Virus record (IMG/VR): IMGVR_UViG_3300031539_000298
Coordinates: 1 to 24,757 of that record
Strand: one strand, 5' to 3'
From: a virus
DNA: 24,757 nucleotides
Position 1 is the stretch's first letter, and each line of letters starts with the position of its first letter. Below are positions 1 through 7,410 of this stretch, one piece after another. A program made the translations under genes and the position numbers. Below the pieces are notes generated by a model that was given only the letters and a program-made list of their open reading frames with translations, ran no database searches and was not told the DNA's origin.

Positions 1-625
1 TGTTCGGCGTTAACATCGGTGTTCCTCCGCCTCTTGACATCAGATACATCTGCATAAGATTGCCGGCGGTATTTCCCACGGATCCCCAGGCGTTTTGTGC
101 GGCATTGCCCTGCATGTTGGCCATATAATTTTGCTGTGCTCCGACGTTTCCCGCGGTGTTCATTACGGTGGTCGGTATGCCCCGGCCCAGACCGGCGGCC
201 CGAAGCATCCGGTCAAACCGGGCTTCTCTGGCAGCACCGACAGCGCCGGTTTTGGTTCGGGTGCGCTCCAGTTCGATATCCTGCTGATTCAAAACGTCCA
301 AACCGGATCCGGATGGATACCGTCCGCCCATGGTGCGCCGGACATTGGCCCCTAAATCCGAATACCCCCGATCGATGGTTCCCATCATCCGGCCAAATCC
401 GGGCTGTTCTTCAACCGGTTTGGAAGCGTCCGCTACAAGCATGTCTTCAAGGGGCGCAAAGGTTGTCATATACCGTTCCCATTGCTGAACGGCCAGATCC
501 CTCTGCCATTGGGATGTTTCCCTTGCAGCATCCGCGGCCCGGTCTGCCGCCTGGCCTTGCTTGTGGGCGCCAAAAGCCCCCAATGCCAAACCGGCGCCGC
601 CCAGAGCTATTATCGGACTAGGCAT
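1..625 (-). CDS. Putative internal virion / DNA-ejection protein (C-terminus cut by window edge)
   Basis: The frame is open from an ATG at 625 to the left edge (208 codons seen). It begins with a hydrophobic Gly/Ala stretch (about residues 5-21), followed by an Ala/Gln-rich helical part (QAADRAADAARE). The rest is rich in Gly, Asn, Ala, Met and Arg and looks low in fixed structure. This composition and the position at the distal end of the tail module fit podovirus ejection proteins such as P22 gp7/gp20-type internal proteins; that is inference, not a recognised match. The start overlaps the previous gene's stop by 8 bp, and AAGGAGATG lies just before it inside that gene, so translation is probably coupled. 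Confidence 0.7.
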   Translation of the reverse strand, partial: MPSPIIALGGAGLALGAFGAHKQGQAADRAADAARETSQWQRDLAVQQWERYMTTFAPLEDMLVADASKPVEEQPGFGRMMGTIDRGYSDLGANVRRTMGGRYPSGSGLDVLNQQDIELERTRTKTGAVGAAREARFDRMLRAAGLGRGIPTTVMNTAGNVGAQQNYMANMQGNAAQNAWGSVGNTAGNLMQMYLMSRGGGTPMLTPN

Positions 626-1097
626 GTTTCATCTCCTTCATATATTCGTTCAAGGGTTCCTCATAAAGCCGCCGCATATCGGGACCCACATGAGCCGCCC
701 ATTCCGGACCGCCCACCAAGTAGGCGCAATAGTTGAATATCTGCAAAAAAGACGCCCGGAGCATATAGGCCATGTGCATGTCATGATCCGTCCCGGTTTT
801 TTCCAGGTGGTTGGCATCCTGCCATTGCAATATGGCGTTCATCATCAGCGGCCGGAAATCGGTCAAGTGTTCCAGATAAAACGGATTCAAGGCAATATCC
901 ACCAGGGCAACCCTGAAGGCATCGCTGATGTCTTTTCCGGTCCGGACTCTGTCCTGATCATACAGATCATCCCAGACATGGGCGATATAGGTCAGGTTTA
1001 TGCAAAAATGAACGGCCGCGATGTTTTCTTTTAAAAAAAACATCAATTTTTCTTCTAACACCTTCTGGTTCATTAATTCTGTTTTATGCTGTGGCAT
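618..1097 (-). CDS. Helical phage protein of unknown function with a DDxxD motif
   Basis: 159 residues from the ATG at 1097, which follows GGAAGGTGCGG; a GTG at 1109 would add four residues. It is predicted by eye to be almost all helix. A HVWDDLYDQD segment near residues 44-53 carries a DDxxD acid cluster, and more acidic, His and aromatic residues follow. It sits between the fibre-side mini-genes and the putative ejection protein, so a role in tail completion or ejection is likely from context. The DDxxD resembles the metal-binding motif of isoprenoid synthases, but the protein is only about half the length of those enzymes and I would not call it one. I do not recognise the family with certainty. 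Confidence 0.8.
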   Translation of the reverse strand: MPQHKTELMNQKVLEEKLMFFLKENIAAVHFCINLTYIAHVWDDLYDQDRVRTGKDISDAFRVALVDIALNPFYLEHLTDFRPLMMNAILQWQDANHLEKTGTDHDMHMAYMLRASFLQIFNYCAYLVGGPEWAAHVGPDMRRLYEEPLNEYMKEMKHA

Positions 1098-1194
1098 TGA
1101 TTTCCGCACCTTCCATGTTTGTCAATATGGTATTCACGACGGTCTTGACTGCGTTGATCTCTGTAACCAGGGTGGTTTTTTTATTCCTGCGATT
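1084..1194 (-). other. In-frame open stretch after a TGA stop, no normal start codon
   Basis: Directly after the TGA that ends the 80-residue gene, the same frame stays open for 36 codons to a TAA. The predicted residues (for example KTTLVTEINAVKTVVNTIL) look like ordinary protein rather than noise. No ATG, GTG or TTG with a suitable ribosome site begins it. An internal GTG or TTG would give only a fragment. It may be a separate small gene whose start is lost or non-canonical (CTG follows AGGAAT at about 12 nt), a readthrough extension, or a decayed gene. It fills the gap between its two neighbours exactly. Confidence 0.35.
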
Positions 1195-1437
1195 TCATCT
1201 GTTTTTCCCGTCACGCATTTCTCTTGTAGGTAATTCTATTTTTGATAACTTAGTAAGTTTATCATCCTTTGTCATTTTTTGAGGATTCAGATTGGTGTGC
1301 TTTAAGATAGAAGCGTCAACTCTCAGCCTTATCTTATTATCAAGAGCGCGTTGAATCCAGGGTTGAACTGCCCCAACACCGAGCCAAGATTCCAAAACTT
1401 CAAATTCTTTGTCTGTAAGCGTTACTATTATATCCAT
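1195..1437 (-). CDS. Small conserved-looking phage protein, unknown function
   Basis: 80 residues; the ATG at 1437 is preceded by AAAGGAATTTTAA, a strong ribosome site. The N-terminal half (TDKEFEVLESWL...QPWIQRAL) looks helical. The C-terminal half is charged and ends in a KIELPTREMRDGKNR tail. It follows the tail-fibre gene by 13 bp and probably shares its transcript. Phage proteins of this size next to fibres can be assembly chaperones, but nothing in the sequence shows that. The frame continues past the TGA stop (see the 1084-1194 entry). Confidence 0.75.
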   Translation of the reverse strand: MDIIVTLTDKEFEVLESWLGVGAVQPWIQRALDNKIRLRVDASILKHTNLNPQKMTKDDKLTKLSKIELPTREMRDGKNR

Positions 1438-1450
1438 TTAAAATTCCTTT

Positions 1451-2497
1451 CTAACAAATCAAATGTCCTTGGATATATGTAGTGTTTGCAGCAATATCGA
1501 TGCACTTAGTACCATTTAATACTGCCAAAAGAATATTGCACGTATCGTTTGCATCCATTTTAACCTCTATGCTTGCTGAAAAAGTTAAATAGCCGCCATA
1601 ACTACAAGCATAAGGATTTAATACCGTTGCGACATAATTTCCGTTTGACAGGATAAAAAATAAAACCAAATAATTATTAGCTGCCAAATATCCACCAGTA
1701 TCAAGGGTGGCAGTAAATAGGTATTTACCGTCAACAGGCGCAGTAAAAGCACCATTACTGAAATTATTTCCTTGGTCGTAAATTTCCGTCCATATCGCGC
1801 CCGTTATTGAAAAATTAGTTCCATCTCCGGTTACATCGACTTGGGTAGTGTTCAGATAAGCGCGAAATGCCGGTTGACTTGGATTGAGCATTTCTCCATT
1901 GTCAGATACCGAGATCGTTGATTCCTGGATGTTCCTGGATCCCCCATCACCCCGGGTTAATTTATTATCGGCTAAAACCGCTGTTGATTCTGTCAAGGTG
2001 ATGGGTTTGCCCGAAACCTTTGTCCAGGCTGATTTTTGTTCGTCTGCTGCCTCTCCTGACAGACCGGTTATTGATATTTCATCAACGCCGCCGTTTTCAT
2101 GGTCGGCGGCGTGATCTGTAGGAAAGGTTATTTCATCAGCTCCCCCCGGTTCATGGCTTGCGTGGTGTGGTGTTGGATCGAAAGTCAAAGGCTTGCCCGA
2201 AACCTTTGTCCAGGCTGATTTTTGTTCGTCTGCTGCCTCTCCGCTTAAAGCGGCAATTGATATTTCATCAGCGCCGCCATCCTGGTGAACGACGGCATGT
2301 TTGGCCAAAGATTTTGGGCTGATATTGCGCAGAATGCGCCCTTTGATATCCGGATCCTGGCCGATGGCGTCAACCTGATCGAGTCTTAGGCCGATATCCT
2401 GCAACACTCGATTAATTTCCGAGATGGAAACCTGGCCGATTCTATATTGGCGCCGGCGGGTATTGGTTGGCGCTGAATTTGATTTCGGGTTGCTCAT
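1451..2497 (-). CDS. Short tail fibre / receptor-binding protein with C1q-like tip
   Basis: 348 residues. The start overlaps the preceding large tail gene by the 4-bp ATGA. Residues 1-60 are a polar, helical, probable attachment region. Residues 66-166 contain two long repeats (GGADEIS/GGVDEIS, then SGEAADEQKSAWTKVSGKP) with a shorter HASHEPGGADEI unit between them. HAxxHxxGGxDEI repeats are common in the shafts of phage fibres. Residues 208-348 read like a C1q/TNF-type jelly roll: FRAYLN at the start, a central GAFTAPVDGKYLFTATL and beta-rich hydrophobic strands to the C-terminus. Such tips trimerise and bind the host surface. Fibre is well supported; the receptor is unknown. Confidence 0.85.
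   Translation of the reverse strand: MSNPKSNSAPTNTRRRQYRIGQVSISEINRVLQDIGLRLDQVDAIGQDPDIKGRILRNISPKSLAKHAVVHQDGGADEISIAALSGEAADEQKSAWTKVSGKPLTFDPTPHHASHEPGGADEITFPTDHAADHENGGVDEISITGLSGEAADEQKSAWTKVSGKPITLTESTAVLADNKLTRGDGGSRNIQESTISVSDNGEMLNPSQPAFRAYLNTTQVDVTGDGTNFSITGAIWTEIYDQGNNFSNGAFTAPVDGKYLFTATLDTGGYLAANNYLVLFFILSNGNYVATVLNPYACSYGGYLTFSASIEVKMDANDTCNILLAVLNGTKCIDIAANTTYIQGHLIC
2007..2242 (-). repeat. Perfect 50-bp direct repeat inside the fibre gene
   Basis: Positions 2007-2056 and 2193-2242 are identical over 50 bases, 186 bp apart. They encode the SGEAADEQKSAWTKVSGKP unit of the fibre shaft. Identity at third codon positions suggests recent duplication or ongoing gene conversion. Recombination between the copies would remove 62 codons in frame and shorten the shaft. 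Confidence 0.95.
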
Positions 2498-4620
2498 GGC
2501 GAATACCTTATAACAACTTCATCCACCTGGCCGGTACCGGTCAATTTATATTGTGCGGCCCTGGCATTGATTTCAGCCGAAAAATTGAGCGTTCGATTTC
2601 GCTCCATGGTAAAAGACAGGGCTTTTGTGGCTTGCTGAAGACCATCCGCATAAAGTGTCGCGGTAATGGTTCCGGATCCGCGGACCTCGATCCCCTGAAA
2701 CGGTTTATCCCCCGGATGCGCTCCGACGATATCCCCGCTCTGCCAGGTCCAGGTTAAAGATCCGGATCCGCCGAAAAGTTTTTGCACGCCCGCGGAATCG
2801 ATATAATACAGATCGCCGGTATCCGGCCGGACATGTGCGGCATATGCGATAATGTCCAGGGTAAACCAAATGGCTGTTTTCGGTCGGGTATCCACCACTA
2901 GGACGCCGGCGGAATGAAACAGATATAAAACACCGTCGTTTTCGATCATGAACGCACCGGCGCTGCTCACGTTGTTTTTGAACCAATCCTCGGTAAATCG
3001 ATCGTCTGAAACGACAATGGTTTCCGCCAGGTTGAAAAGCACGGTCCCGGAATCAGACAGGTATGCCACGCCTTTGGATGTTTTACATGCCGCGGTACCG
3101 ATACACGGTTCTTCGCCCAGAACTTTGGACGGCTGAAGCAATTCGGGATGTGTGCCGTCTACCCGGAGCGGTCCTGTTTCCGTCAAAACTGACACCGTGC
3201 CGGCAAAGGGAATTACCCGTTTGATATCCGACGGCATATTCATATTGTAGAAAGAGGGCCATGCATCCGGATAGCCGGGTTCAGACCAATACAGCGTTGA
3301 TCCTTTCCAGGCAAATATCATACCGGTAAAAGGTTCCGTAATCAGGCCGTCGAAAGTGACTTTTGGCTTATCGAAACCAATGGAATTGCCCTGGTCGGAT
3401 GTGTACCAGGTCGTGGGAGAGGCGCCAAGATCCGCATCGGCATTGTTATCGTCATACGTGGACGTACCGGCGGCCACCTGGGCAACAAATTGATAGGCTC
3501 CGCTTGAATTGCTGATACGATAAATATTCCAATACGTGACATTAGAATCTGATATGGCCGGCCGGGTAATCCGAATAAATTCATATTCGGCAATTATTTC
3601 ACTTGACACTGCAGAAGGCCCGGACTCATCTTTATATCCATTAACATTGCGAGTGGTTGTGAGAACGTATGTATAGGTATCGTTCAAATTTCCGGGATTG
3701 GTTTCTGTGTGATGCTTGATATATCCATCGACTTTTCCATCCGGATCCTTATCATCGATCAAACGAACGTAAATGGTATTAAATCCCAATGAATCATTGT
3801 CGCCATAATCCCATTCACCCACCAAAAGGCTGCCGGTCGTGCCTTCATTAGCATCGGCATCAGAACCCAACTCAAGTCTGTCCGGATAAGATAGAGTAGG
3901 ATCCCAAAGCTCAAATATAAAATCGTTGTCTTTCGTATCCGGATCCGCATCGCCAACAAGCCTTACATATACGGTATTATATCCCAACGTATCATTATCC
4001 CCCCAATTCCATTCACCGACGGCCAGGGTTCCCAGGGTTCCTTTGGTCGCAACCATTAAATCCATTGTTAAAGCATCCGGCGGCGTTAGTCCTGGATCTC
4101 CGCCGCCGGCGGCTTCGCAGTAATACTCATTTGGTGTTGCTGGAGATGACGTCCATTTATAACTGGAGTTCCTAATACTTGCATACGTTACACATAAGTA
4201 TTCAATGGGCATGGTTTTAGATCGTGTCCAACCATATGGATCTGCAGTGATATCCAATGTTGTTCTTGCGGTTTGACTTTCAAGCGTTGGCGCTCCAAGG
4301 CGGGTTTGGCCCAAGGGTGCTGCAGTCCCGTTGACTTTCTTGTACGGTACTCCGCCGGACAGGTAAATCAACAGATCAAAATTCCCGATCTTCCAATTCA
4401 GATAATGTTTGTTGTTTCCGGTTTGCCAGGCGCCGTTATAAAAAAAAAGAGAGTTGTATAAATTCGTATCCGCTTTCTGAAGAACGGCATCGGCCAGGGG
4501 TTTGATCTTTCCGGATGAAAGATCGCAGTTCTCCGCGGTCCGGGCAAATCCCTTTTTTAATGCAGGATCATACCGCGGGGCAATGCCCTGGTGGCTGGAT
4601 ATGATAATGGGTCTGCTCAT
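2494..4620 (-). CDS. Large beta-rich tail protein (probable nozzle/stabilisation protein)
   Basis: 708 residues from the ATG at 4620, which overlaps the stop of the peptidase gene by ATGA; an in-frame upstream extension to 4659 lies inside that gene and is discarded. The N-terminus (residues 1-110) carries SSHQGIAPRYDP and a GFARTAENCD segment. Residues 198-235 and 264-301 are an internal duplication (VGEWNWGDNDTLGYNTVYVRL / VGEWDYGDNDSLGFNTIYVRL). A Fn3-like piece with TYYVL/YWNIYRIS-type strands follows. The C-terminal half has repeated short beta strands with WSEPGYPDAWP, suggesting a propeller. Length, position after the adaptors and beta content resemble podovirus tail tubular B/gp12-type nozzle or P22-type stabilisation proteins. 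The structural role is fairly sure; the exact name is inference. Confidence 0.8.
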   Translation of the reverse strand: MSRPIIISSHQGIAPRYDPALKKGFARTAENCDLSSGKIKPLADAVLQKADTNLYNSLFFYNGAWQTGNNKHYLNWKIGNFDLLIYLSGGVPYKKVNGTAAPLGQTRLGAPTLESQTARTTLDITADPYGWTRSKTMPIEYLCVTYASIRNSSYKWTSSPATPNEYYCEAAGGGDPGLTPPDALTMDLMVATKGTLGTLAVGEWNWGDNDTLGYNTVYVRLVGDADPDTKDNDFIFELWDPTLSYPDRLELGSDADANEGTTGSLLVGEWDYGDNDSLGFNTIYVRLIDDKDPDGKVDGYIKHHTETNPGNLNDTYTYVLTTTRNVNGYKDESGPSAVSSEIIAEYEFIRITRPAISDSNVTYWNIYRISNSSGAYQFVAQVAAGTSTYDDNNADADLGASPTTWYTSDQGNSIGFDKPKVTFDGLITEPFTGMIFAWKGSTLYWSEPGYPDAWPSFYNMNMPSDIKRVIPFAGTVSVLTETGPLRVDGTHPELLQPSKVLGEEPCIGTAACKTSKGVAYLSDSGTVLFNLAETIVVSDDRFTEDWFKNNVSSAGAFMIENDGVLYLFHSAGVLVVDTRPKTAIWFTLDIIAYAAHVRPDTGDLYYIDSAGVQKLFGGSGSLTWTWQSGDIVGAHPGDKPFQGIEVRGSGTITATLYADGLQQATKALSFTMERNRTLNFSAEINARAAQYKLTGTGQVDEVVIRYSP

Positions 4621-5030
4621 TTCTGACTCAGCGCCGTGTATTTTCGTGGATAGGTCCACATTACCAGCTGGGGATTTTGTCGCCGGGTGCCCAGGTGGGT
4701 GAAGGTTTCACCGATACCGATCCGTTTAATGCCTACTCCGATAGCCGCCTCGATGATTTTCCATCGGCAAGAAGAGTTTCGGGTTAAAATATCTACGCCT
4801 TCTCCGAACAAATGATCCGAAGCCTTTTTCCCGCCGACCTCTTTATTGTGTTTTTTGCATCGATACCCGGATTCGATATCAAATCGTATTCTTGCTTCTG
4901 ATCGGGCCTGTTGCAATTTCCACAAAAACAAGCTTTGCATTTTATTTTCACCGCAGCATGGACAGACAAATTCATGTTCACCAAAATTATCCAATTCTAT
5001 ATCCACGCCGTCGGGCATAATGATAATCAT
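4617..5030 (-). CDS. Peptidase M15-type D-Ala-D-Ala / murein peptidase (endolysin or virion-associated)
   Basis: 137 residues. The N-terminus has a Cys-rich FVCPCCG (residues 21-27), common in phage M15 proteins. The core SGYRCKKHNKEVGG..SDHLFGEGVDI (residues 54-81) contains zinc ligands H73 and D80; the third ligand is probably H112 in GETFTHLGTR, followed by W125-Y127. The family cleaves peptide cross-links in peptidoglycan. Many relatives have H-x-D at the last motif, and here it is H-L-G, so the last acidic residue is absent or shifted. It lies between an adaptor gene and the large tail protein, so it may act at entry rather than, or as well as, lysis. The start at 5030 follows AAAGGTAAGG. 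Confidence 0.85.
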   Translation of the reverse strand: MIIIMPDGVDIELDNFGEHEFVCPCCGENKMQSLFLWKLQQARSEARIRFDIESGYRCKKHNKEVGGKKASDHLFGEGVDILTRNSSCRWKIIEAAIGVGIKRIGIGETFTHLGTRRQNPQLVMWTYPRKYTALSQK

Positions 5031-5058
5031 GTCCTTACCTTTTCACCTTCTATCTCTG

Positions 5059-5760
5059 TCAAACCGGCCTCACATCGTCATATGCGGTTAAATTTCGATA
5101 TTCATCGGCAATTGCTTCCAGTGTCCATTTCCGGTACATGAAATCCATTTCAAGGGATTTCAGCAAGTCTTGTTCATCCCCTTCATCCAAAAGCCTGGAC
5201 GCCGTTCCGTATGGAAACGCCTCGTAGGAAATCACCGGGATCTTGGTATCCGGGAAAGCATCTCCGGCGCTCATGTAGGCCGGAAGTGCGATATAGGTCA
5301 CTTGCATGTTGTTTTCTTCCGAAGGCAATGCCTCGCCGTCTTCCGCCGGCGGACCGAACAGAATCACCTTCCCCGGACTGACGCTATCCAGGTGCCACTG
5401 ATGCGTATTGGTCCCGGATGTTTGAGGACATCCAAGAAGATCGATGGCCAGCAATGCCGTCGGCCACATTGCGGGATTGTTGTTCCCGTTGAATCCCAAC
5501 CTGGTCGGATATCCGTAAAAGCGCAACGTGCCGTCTTCTTCAACCAGGGTTTTGATATCGTACTCGTGAACACTCTTTTTCAGCTGAACATTGATTTCCT
5601 CTTTGATCATCCGCGTCTTTAGACAGAAATCAAGAACAACGTCATTCAATGCCTGTGCCGCTCGGGTTAAACTCCATCGTTCGCCCAGGGGATCCCCGGC
5701 CAATAGAAGCGCCTTTCTGGAAAGCGCATTACGATCTTTTCTATATTCTGACAGAAGCAT
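5059..5760 (-). CDS. Head-to-tail adaptor protein, paralogue 2
   Basis: 233 residues; the ATG at 5760 follows AGGGTTTTTTTAA. The N-terminal helical part (ALNDVVLDFCLKTRMIKEEINVQLKKSVHEYDI, about residues 37-69) lines up with residues 40-72 of the other adaptor gene (6069-6953). The middle is beta-rich and ends in SYEAFPYGTASRLLDEGDEQDLLKSLEMDFMYRKW. A helical bundle with inserted beta domain is typical of connector/adaptor rings that join portal to tail in short-tailed phages. It lies directly upstream of the peptidase and the large tail protein in transcription order. The role is inferred from paralogy and position. Confidence 0.75.
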   Translation of the reverse strand: MLLSEYRKDRNALSRKALLLAGDPLGERWSLTRAAQALNDVVLDFCLKTRMIKEEINVQLKKSVHEYDIKTLVEEDGTLRFYGYPTRLGFNGNNNPAMWPTALLAIDLLGCPQTSGTNTHQWHLDSVSPGKVILFGPPAEDGEALPSEENNMQVTYIALPAYMSAGDAFPDTKIPVISYEAFPYGTASRLLDEGDEQDLLKSLEMDFMYRKWTLEAIADEYRNLTAYDDVRPV

Positions 5761-5771
5761 TTAAAAAAACC

Positions 5772-5969
5772 CTATACATCTATTCGAATATGATGTGACT
5801 CACAATTATCATTAGTACAGTGAAAGGTGCAGGCAGGAGTACTATATATCTCACTACCACAAAATTCACACATATCCCCCGTTAATAAATCCTGATCGTA
5901 TAAATCATCAGCTTCACTGTACTCGTATTTATCTGCAACCATGGCAGGTTGAACATTGTCGGCAACCAT
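5772..5969 (-). CDS. Small zinc-ribbon-like protein
   Basis: 65 residues from the ATG at 5969, which follows AGAGGGAAAT; a second in-frame ATG at 5942 is possible but has no ribosome site. The N-terminal half is acidic (EYSEADDLYDQDLLTGD). The C-terminal half has MCEFCG...CTFHCTNDNC, giving CxxC and CxxHC/xxxxC clusters that look like a metal-binding ribbon. The first 41 bp overlap the 3' end of the tiny Cys-rich peptide gene (5929-6057) in another frame. Function is unknown; it lies between the two adaptor genes. Confidence 0.6.
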   Translation of the reverse strand: MVADNVQPAMVADKYEYSEADDLYDQDLLTGDMCEFCGSEIYSTPACTFHCTNDNCESHHIRIDV

Positions 5970-6057
5970 ATTTCCCTCTTTTTTTCTTAATAGCATCAAA
6001 CATGAATGTCATGTTTTTAACCAATTCATATTTTGGTTTAATGTATTTTTTCTTCAT
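5929..6057 (-). CDS. Tiny Cys-rich peptide B (CxQCSxCHxCR C-terminus)
   Basis: 42 residues, ATG at 6057, TAA at 5929. The N-terminus is basic (MKKKYIKPKYELVKN), followed by MTFMFDAI, a lysine-rich linker and the end GCRQCSTCHGCR. The last 38 residues align without gaps to peptide A (10051-10224): 15 identical positions, including Y, P-K, MTF, D, I, C-x-QCS and CH-x-C. The ribosome site is weak (GAG far upstream), and the start lies 11 bp after the stop of adaptor 1, so translation may be coupled. The conserved pattern in two separate loci is the main reason to call it a gene. Four Cys at two-residue spacing plus His could bind metal or be modified. The family is not recognised. Confidence 0.7.
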   Translation of the reverse strand: MKKKYIKPKYELVKNMTFMFDAIKKKRGKYGCRQCSTCHGCR

Positions 6058-6068
6058 AATAATTGATT

Positions 6069-6953
6069 TTACTCAGATGGATAATCAAACAGTTCGCCGC
6101 TCATTGGACCGGTCACGCCGCCGCCGGGGATCCCCGCATCATCCAGCGGCCCTTTATGCTCGGCGTTATACTGAAGATCCTTGACGGCCCCGTACCATTT
6201 CGGACCGAACTTCTTTTTTTTGACTTGATGGACTCTAAGCCGGGATCCGGTCAACAGCCGGTCGGCAACACCGTATTTTAAATCCTTGTGAATATACTCC
6301 GGTATTTCACTGTCGATATACTGATTCGGGTTGTCCGGAAACTCCGGCGCTCTCACGAACGAAAGCATGATGTTCCCATACGGTGAAATAATCTCCCGGA
6401 TAATTTGGCCGTCGCCGGACCGGGTAAACGGCACCCCGGATATTCGCCGTAAAGCCAGGTTGTCATCGTAAGGCAAAACATTGCCGTCTTCATCCACAAC
6501 CCGCCGTAAAAGACCGTAATCGCTATCACGGGTAAAGCTCGATCCTGCCGCGCTCGGCGTCGGGTAAAATCCGATCTTACCGAAATCGATATTATCCTTA
6601 AAGAATTCTCGCGGAAAACCTTCCTCTACCATGCCGCGGCCTGATCGATCATATTCAGCCATGGACCGCGGCAAGACCACCGTGCCGGATAGGCCGTGGA
6701 TCCCGACCCTTAATATCCGGATGCAATCACCGAACAGATCATAAATGGCCACATCTTCCTTCAAGGGAAGAATCCGAACAGCCTTTAATACTCCCGTTCG
6801 TCGAACCATATCCAAAACCGTATCTTTTAAAGCGGTTTCAGCTTCTTCCCAGGACCATTTTTTGCCGTCTGATCCGGACGCCCGGAAATCATTGCAAAGC
6901 CGAAGGGTATCGTCTAAAATTTGCAATACGGTTCTGGCATAGGGACTAGCCAT
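6069..6953 (-). CDS. Head-to-tail adaptor protein, paralogue 1
   Basis: 294 residues. The start overlaps the previous stop by 8 bp and follows AAGGCGATAT. The N-terminal helices (TVLQILDDTLRLCNDF...ALKDTVLDMVRRTGVLKAVRILPLKEDVAIYDL) match the other adaptor (5059-5760) in order and spacing. A beta-rich middle follows, including RILRVGIHGL and ISPYGNIMLSFVRAPEFP. Then comes a helical return segment, IPEYIHKDLKYGVADRLLTG. The C-terminus is Gly/Pro-rich and ends FDYPSE. The layout is typical of podovirus adaptors that dock under the portal. It sits downstream of the capsid genes, as expected. Confidence 0.75.
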   Translation of the reverse strand: MASPYARTVLQILDDTLRLCNDFRASGSDGKKWSWEEAETALKDTVLDMVRRTGVLKAVRILPLKEDVAIYDLFGDCIRILRVGIHGLSGTVVLPRSMAEYDRSGRGMVEEGFPREFFKDNIDFGKIGFYPTPSAAGSSFTRDSDYGLLRRVVDEDGNVLPYDDNLALRRISGVPFTRSGDGQIIREIISPYGNIMLSFVRAPEFPDNPNQYIDSEIPEYIHKDLKYGVADRLLTGSRLRVHQVKKKKFGPKWYGAVKDLQYNAEHKGPLDDAGIPGGGVTGPMSGELFDYPSE

Positions 6954-7347
6954 ATATCGCCTTATCGGCTTCCTGATCGGTGATGCTGCGTTTAAGCGCG
7001 ATTTTTCGAAGCTTATTGAAATCTTTAGCGGTTATCCACCCCACCAACTCAAACGGAAACCGCGGCGCGTGAGACACCACTTTCCGCCGGCGAACCATAT
7101 CCACGTCGCCGCCGGCGGAATCCTCAGACTCCACAACGGGTTCAGTCGCGTTTCGCAGGGCATGAACCACTTCCAGCTTGACCGGGATAAATTCAATTCG
7201 CTTCATCCTGACAGGATTTCCGTTCACCCGAACGTAGATAATGTCAGGATCCTGCTTTCGGGTTTTCCCTGGAAATTTAATCAATGCAAATTCCTTGGGC
7301 GCGTTTTTTGGCCGGTCATTCGGTTTTTCTTGGGTATTTTCTGTCAT
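6946..7347 (-). CDS. Hypothetical head-module protein
   Basis: 133 residues; the ATG at 7347 follows GGAGAAGAATT. The N-terminus is polar (MTENTQEKPNDRPKNAP). A beta-like core follows (EFALIKFPGK, DIIYVRVNGNPVRMKRIEFIPVKLEVVHALRNA). The C-terminus has PRFPFELVGWITAKDFNKLRKIALKRSITDQEADKAIYG, which looks helical. It lies between the probable decoration protein and the first adaptor and overlaps the adaptor start by 8 bp. A small structural or assembly role is likely from position only; I do not recognise the family. Confidence 0.8.
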   Translation of the reverse strand: MTENTQEKPNDRPKNAPKEFALIKFPGKTRKQDPDIIYVRVNGNPVRMKRIEFIPVKLEVVHALRNATEPVVESEDSAGGDVDMVRRRKVVSHAPRFPFELVGWITAKDFNKLRKIALKRSITDQEADKAIYG

Positions 7348-7372
7348 AATTCTTCTCCGGTTGAATTCATAG

Positions 7373-7401
7373 GGGATCCCGGGGACTTGGGCCGGGATCC
7401 C
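7373..7401 (-). promoter_or_regulatory. Perfect 10-bp hairpin between decoration gene and next gene
   Basis: GGGATCCCGG (7373-7382) and CCGGGATCCC (7392-7401) are perfect inverted repeats around a 9-nt loop, in the 63-bp gap between two genes. No T-tract follows on the transcribed strand, so it is unlikely to be a full terminator. It could protect the 3' end of an abundant upstream message or attenuate transcription. Confidence 0.7.
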
Positions 7402-7410
7402 AGGTTTGAT

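Noticed and set aside
97-621. A 174-codon plus-strand frame
   Set aside because: Antisense to the putative ejection protein, rich in Pro, Arg and Cys as expected for a complement shadow, and no ribosome site.
1084-1437. Selenocysteine at the internal TGA
   Set aside because: No catalytic Cys-like context and no clear hairpin right after the TGA; other genes here use TGA as a normal stop.
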